Shown piece by piece: positions 59,101 to 64,000 of a DNA stretch of 64,000 nucleotides. The translations under genes and the position numbers were made by a program. How positions within the stretch are numbered: the first letter of the stretch is position 1; every line of letters starts with the position of its first letter. The notes below the pieces were generated by a model. It was not told the DNA's origin. It did no database searches and saw only the letters and a list, made by a program, of their open reading frames with translations. The DNA lies in the NCBI GenBank assembly GCA_000827495.1, contig KN817576.1, positions 125,342 through 189,341 on the forward strand, in the 5' to 3' direction. Origin of the DNA: Hypholoma sublateritium FD-334 SS-4 (Eukaryota; Basidiomycota; Agaricomycetes; Agaricales; Strophariaceae).

Positions 59101-60877
59101 CGCGGTGTCCCCGGTCGACTTCGGCGGGGAAAAGGTGAACACCTCGCCGTTCAGCGATAGCGCCGCGAACGTGTCGTCGCAGCAGGTCACTTTGGATATA
59201 CGCGAGTCCTTGATGGACTGGGGGGGACGGTACGGCTCGATCCCGGTCGGGAATGCGTTGATTGGGAAGCTGATAACGAGCAATCAGCGCTATTTCTAAC
59301 CCGTAGCGGAAGAAGGCCGCACCTAATTCGGTAGTGTCTGTCGTTCCATATGCATTCCACGCTGTGGTTCTCGAGTAGGGCCGCGAGAACGGTATCCTTT
59401 TTGGGGGGTCAGGCTTTAATCTAGGCTGCAGAAAGTGGAATGTAGTGCATACACTCATTGCGAGATCGATGACAGTATTCGAAAACTTGGTGACCGCGCG
59501 CGGGGGGACTTGGACAGGCTGCGCGTTCTTGTCGTATCCTAACCAATCAATTAATACGGTACAAAAACATAGAATATATGCTCACCAAGTTGGCCAGTAT
59601 TGGTTCCCCATGTAAAGACCGCGTCGCTCGTCCAACAGGCCGAAGCGTTCTTACTGGCAGCAACACCTCTAACCACCTCGCGCCTCAACAGGCCAACCAC
59701 CCGCTTGGGGACGCTCTGGATGGGCTCCTCGAGCCGCCCGTTCGCCGTTGGCGCAGCTTCGACGACGTACCCGAGCTGCGAGAAGCGATTGAGCCCCCAC
59801 GAGTAGACTTCGCCTGACCGCGTAAGGGCCAGTGTGTGGTCCTGGCCGAGCGCCACGCGCGCTATCTCGAGGTTAAGCGAGGCCATTGGGTTCAAGCTAT
59901 ATTGCGTGTGTTGGGCGGGGCCGAGCCTGAAACGAACGTCAATGACGCATTCGAGCGCATATGTCCGCTAGTACGCACCGACCGCCGCTCCCGAATCCGC
60001 AGAGCCGGAGATTTCCTTCGCGCTCGGCGGTGACGACAGCTGGCGGGTTTGTCAGAATATAGCGCTCAGAGAATGAAGGGCAGAATGGTACCTGTGTGCA
60101 GCTTCGACATCTGCACCTGCCGGACGTGGATGGGGGCGAACCGCGCGGTCAGGCTGCGCTGCGCCAGGACGGCGGGGTCCTCTTTGGACTGGATTGCGAC
60201 GTGGTCGGGATACGTCCTGTCGTTTTCGTCGCCCACGCCAAGTGCCGCGTTACTGGGGATACGCAGTCAGCGATCCGTGCATTCCGCGTAGCGGGGGGCA
60301 TACCGATTGGCACCCCACGTATACAGCTCAGCCTCTGTTTCCCCCTCGCCCGGCTTCGTGCCGTTCACGGTGGAGTTGTACAGGTCGAATGCAGTATAGC
60401 CCTCGAGGTCCTTGAGCGACGTGTCGATGTCGGGGTTCTGCAGCAGCAGCAACCTAGCAGCCATGACGTCAACACAGCACAATCAGCGCCTGCCCAGGGT
60501 AGCGAGACGCACACAACGGGGAGGTTGGCCGCGTAGAGCGCACGGTGCAGCGGCGTCCAGAGGCTCTCCGTGTCTGCGAGGTTGACGTCGATCTGCGGGT
60601 GCTTGAGCAGCGCGCGGACATATTCGATGTTCTCGACGGCGTTGCACGCGAGGTGCAGCACGGTCCGCCCGAGCCAGTCCCGCGCGTTCACTTTGCATGC
60701 GGCGGCGGCGGCGGCGCCCGCCGCTCCGCCCCCGCGCGTCCACGACCTCCCGCCCGATCCTGGGCCGCCCGACGCCCCCGCGGCGCCGGCGGATCCGCGC
60801 TCGGGGTTGCCCCCATCGAGCAAGCGCTGGAAGGCTTGCAAGTTTCGCGTGGTGAAGTAATCATGGAGCAAGCTCAT
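56139..60877 (-). CDS. IBTK-like protein: ankyrin repeats, RCC1 repeats and two BTB domains
   Basis: Probable adaptor, by analogy with animal IBTK (inhibitor of Bruton tyrosine kinase), which also serves as a Cul3 ligase adaptor; a fungus lacks the tyrosine kinase, so the Cul3 role is the likelier one. Start ATG gives MSLLHDYFTTRNLQAFQRLL (60877). Ankyrin repeats are GRTVLHLACNAVENIEYVRALL and LWTPLHRALYAANLPV. RCC1 blades are ELYTWGANR, ARVALGQDHTLALTRSGEVYSWGLNRFSQLGY and VFTWGTNTGQLG. A long exon (58979-about 57760) holds BTB1 (DVMVHLHSGEAFPAHRAVLAARSHILAGVL) and BTB2 (VLQLADRDVYTHSVVLRARSPLFASFF). NELHLDRLILLCASVILEH and a disordered Ser/Pro-rich tail follow, ending with a Glu-rich helix and a Lys/Arg-rich end (KPRATPA, stop 56139-56141). 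About 11 exons; I did not fix every boundary. Confidence 0.85.
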
Positions 60878-62887
60878 GCAGGTGCGTGGGGGACCGGGCG
60901 ACTCGATGGAGGAGACTGGCGAAGGCTCCTGCAACTAAGTCGGGCTGGTGTGCTTTCGGACGGAAAACTTGCTTTGCTGGTGGCGGCGGTGTGCGGTTTG
61001 GGATGCTGGGATAGGCGGTGGAAAATTGGGACAGAGCGAAGCGTCTAAGGGAGCGGGAAAGCGGAGGGCAGATAAGAGTGTGCTCCAGGTGTTCGGGTGA
61101 GTGCTCAAATAAACCGGCGGGTGAGCCGTGACTCGCTCGCTGCTGACAAACGTGTAAAGCCGCCAAAAAAAGCCGTACCGCGCGGATTTCGGCTTCCTCG
61201 ACTGACTTCGGACTGGCTCGGAACAAGAAATTGGTGAGAGTCAAGTGAGAGTAAGAGTGGAGGAAGTAAGTACAAGTAGACGACAGTAGACGACTCAAAA
61301 AGCGATGCGTATTGTGCGATCTAGTGAGATTGCCTTCAATACTTTTATGCTTTCAATGTTCACCGAGATCGGTTCCATTCAGGGGCGCCATCGTAGACCA
61401 TGACAGGTACGAACGTGGATTGCAAGACATCGATACTGAGCAGAGCAGCGACCATTCTTGTACGGGTCCCACCCAAAACCTAGTGGGCGTGAGGAGCAAT
61501 TTTGAATATCAGAGCCACGTGTGTGGGGAAGTGGTGTCTTAAAAATTGACTATTGTAATAAACGTGCATGACCCCAGGTTGTTCGTTGAGTGTCTCGTTC
61601 CTCAGCCCGGTTCAACATACAAGACCATCCGGCCTGTGAAGGGGATCGGGAACCAGCAAGCAGAGTTTCCGGAAAAATTGTAGGGTTCAAGTGCAACGTC
61701 CATTCGGTCCGGTGACGCCCCGAAAAAACTCCTATATAGCATTTGTCTGGACGTAGCTAGACTTTTCCCGGATACGATTCGAGTGTACACGTCGGGGAGT
61801 GGGTACAAGCTTGAAGAATGCTCTGATTGGAAGATAACGCGCAAATGAGCATGCAGTCGACGATGACTGCGCGGGTTTTCAAGCTTCAAGTCGGATGACG
61901 GTCGCTCACGCTCCGAGACACATTACAGAGGATGGAGGGCTGAGCGAATGAGTCCAGAGGGAGTTTGGGTAGCAGATTTCGTCATGCGTTTATTTTCGCC
62001 GTGGACACGAGGGGGTCCTAGATATGCGTGATTCCAGACGAGATGGGTATGCCGGATTGGAATCAGAGCCTTTGAAAATTTCGCCTGTCCGCGTCTACGA
62101 TGCTCAGCAGTGAGAGATGCATGGCGAGTGCTGCTTGCACTGGGACTCGAGGAGGTCTGGCCAACAAACGTACGCTTCCTCGGTGCCTGAGAAGACTTGC
62201 CACAGGCTGGCCAGTATGCTAGACCAGAGCAGTCGTAGACGGGATATGTACCTCGAGGCACTATGGCAGTGCACTATAAGTTTCGGGGTGGATAGCGGCG
62301 ACAGTCAAGTTATTCCCCCAGATACGGCAGCCCATGGAACATTCGAGTCAGAGGCGGATTACAATCAGGGTTGCACAAGGGCGGTTGTCCCCGTATTTGC
62401 AACCTTCCGCGGACCAAGGACACGTTGTCAAGACAGATTTCGTGGGCCAGTTTCCGAAGAGCTAGAGACGAGAACCAGATATCTCCAGTGCTTTTCCACA
62501 GTCACAGCTCAAACACTGGGTTGTTTTACAGTCGAGGATGGGGGGATGTCTTTATTTTTGGCAGTCGCGAGCGCTCGGAATAAGCATCGCGACGGCAGAT
62601 CGTTGATGGTGATGATGGTGGGAGAAGAGGAAGGATGTGACTGTGACGTGACACGCTGGGGATTTCGCAAAACGACGTTTGTTTTGCCTCCCACAACCGC
62701 CACTGCTGACGCTGCCGCTCCCCGCAGACGACTTTCTTTTACCATCCCCCTCCTTTAGCCCCCATATAATCCCCAAAAGCTCCTTTCTCGTCAGTTCTTC
62801 TTTGTTTTCGTCTTGTCCAGGAATCAGGGGCTTACTTTTTTAGCTAGCAGCTCCACCCCATCACCGCACAAAATAACTCTAGCTGCA
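60878..62887. other. Intergenic (2 kb), divergent promoters
   Basis: Between IBTK-like (-) and the Kre9-like gene (+). A 213-codon plus-strand ORF (62117-62758) shows no recognisable domain and ends just upstream of the next gene, so I do not call it. The long spacer may hold regulatory sequence. Confidence 0.4.
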
Positions 62888-63687
62888 ATGTTCTCTGCAC
62901 CCGTTCTTACTGCTCTCTTTGTGCTCGCCGCACCTCTTATTGCACGGGCGGACGTGACTCCCACCGAGCCCGCGCCGGCTGAGATTTTCAATGCTGGAGC
63001 GACCTGTCACATCGCGTGGGACGGCGACGCCAACTCGACCACCAACTGGAAGGGCATGACCATCCAGCTCATGACCGGCGACAACTTCGACATGATCGCC
63101 CTCACCAGTAAGTCGTGTGCCCAGAGGGCATTTCTCATTCCAAACTGGACGCTAACGCACCCCCCGCAGCTGTGGCGACGAACCAGGACGGCACCGCCAG
63201 CGGGACGTTCGACTACACCTGCCCCGAGGTCACGCCCAACTCTGCCATCTACTTCTACCAGTTCACCGCGCCCGCCGCCGCGAACACCACCTGGACCGGC
63301 CGCTTCGCCATCGCCTCTGACTCTGGCGCGACGACGACCCCGACGAACGCGACGCAGCCCGGCGGCGCCGCGATCCCCTGGGGCACCGGCGCGCTCACCG
63401 ACCCGAGCTCCGCCGTCGCCGCGCCCTCGTCGAGCGGCACCGGCGCCGCCACCACCCCGGCCACCGTCACCGGCGCGCCGGCGACAACCGCGGCGGCGGT
63501 GGTGACCACCGGCCTCGCCACCTCCGTCATCAGCACCGCGTCCGGCACTCCGTCCAGCACCGCGAGCACCCTGAACACCACGACGGCCAGCACCGCCGCC
63601 TCCGGTGCGCTTGGCGCGGCTGCGCCTGCCGGTGCCCGCCTGTGGCTGGGCGCTGCGGCGCTCCTGCTCGCGGCCGCCGCCNGGTGA
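62888..63687 (+). CDS. Kre9/Knh1-like N-terminal domain, Ser/Thr-rich GPI-anchored wall protein
   Basis: Two exons, 62888-63107 and 63170-63687, 245 residues. A signal peptide (MFSAPVLTALFVLAAPLIARA) is followed by a Kre9/Knh1-like beta domain: VTPTEPAPAEIFNAGATCHIAWDGD, TNWKGMTIQLMTGDNFDMIALT, then FDYTCPEVTPNSAIYFYQFTA and TTWTGRFAIAS. About 90 residues of Ser/Thr/Ala/Pro follow (heavily O-glycosylated in such proteins), then a hydrophobic end (ARLWLGAAALLLAAAA) matching a GPI signal. Cell-surface, involved in beta-glucan/wall organisation by family analogy. An N at 63682 affects the last residue. GT-AG intron of 62 bp. Confidence 0.9.
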
Positions 63688-64000
63688 TCGCCGTGCGAGC
63701 TTTCGCGCACGGNGTCTTTTCTTCTTTCTTTCGGGTTTCTCATTCGGGCGCGGCACGCCCGCGGATGGACACGCTACTACATATACAATCATACCTCCCT
63801 GCTACTTGTACCTGCCCTGCTTTACCCCTGCTTGCCGGCTGGGCCCCGCTCCCATAATCCCGCCGTGCTGTCGCTGGCTGATGCTGATATTCCCCACCCC
63901 CATCTTCGCGCATAGTACCCCTAATCTGCACTGACGACCTACCCGCATGCATGCATGGACATTTTACCCGCTAACGCACGTACGCTTTCACCCCCGTCCA
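63688..64000. other. 3' flank of the Kre9-like gene
   Basis: One N (63713) and GC-rich 3' untranslated sequence; ends with a CATGCATGCATG repeat (about 63946-63957). No gene. Confidence 0.4.

Noticed and set aside
62117..62758. 213-codon plus-strand ORF
   Set aside because: No motif or biased codon use; most likely the promoter of the Kre9-like gene.

Overview
The window is eukaryotic nuclear DNA from a filamentous fungus, most likely a mushroom-forming basidiomycete (Agaricomycetes). Genes are cut by many short (about 45-120 bp) GT-AG introns, and the protein set is typical of that group: a DUF6533-like membrane protein, fungal GMC oxidoreductase, S28 peptidase, fasciclin and Kre9/Knh-like wall proteins, and F-box paralogues. 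GC content swings from AT-rich transposon and intergenic DNA to very GC-rich coding islands (about 13.5-19.9 kb and 56.1-60.9 kb). There are scattered single N bases. All exon models were built by hand from reading frame, splice signals and family knowledge.

Layout. 1-4.1 kb is a transposon graveyard: the end of a Ty1/copia element with its LTR, inserted in a decayed Harbinger-type transposase that also carries a hAT-type MITE, followed by three inverted-repeat structures. 4.16-9.4 kb is VPS10, the vacuolar sorting receptor, in 17 exons. 9.7-20.7 kb holds a small membrane protein, a secreted Cys-rich protein, four tRNA-Ile(AAU) genes, a second hAT-type MITE, a J-domain protein, a Ser/Arg/Pro-rich protein and a two-domain fasciclin protein. 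20.9-25.6 kb has two tandem alpha/beta hydrolases and a short-chain dehydrogenase. 25.8-26.6 kb is a third hAT-type element.

27.3-30.7 kb carries phosphomannose isomerase and a class V aminotransferase-like enzyme. 32.1-38.3 kb has a DUF6533-like protein, a TPR/J-domain co-chaperone and a Gfo/Idh/MocA dehydrogenase. 39.2-46.1 kb has a secreted S28 peptidase and a GMC oxidoreductase with a GPI-like tail. Deoxyribose-phosphate aldolase and the mitochondrial ClpB/Hsp78 disaggregase share a divergent promoter at 47.7-48.0 kb. An F-box gene with a truncated paralogue (51.6-54.2 kb), an atypical kinase-like gene, an IBTK-like ankyrin/RCC1/BTB gene (56.1-60.9 kb) and a Kre9-like GPI protein (62.9-63.7 kb) complete the window.

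How it fits together. There is no biosynthetic cluster or CRISPR-like system; this is a mosaic of housekeeping genes and mobile DNA. The most notable signals are three non-autonomous hAT-like elements with perfect 8-bp target-site duplications, heat-shock-element-like repeats upstream of both chaperone genes, likely GC-AG introns, a tRNA-Ile cluster with a compensatory stem change, and a tandem hydrolase duplication with identical exon lengths.
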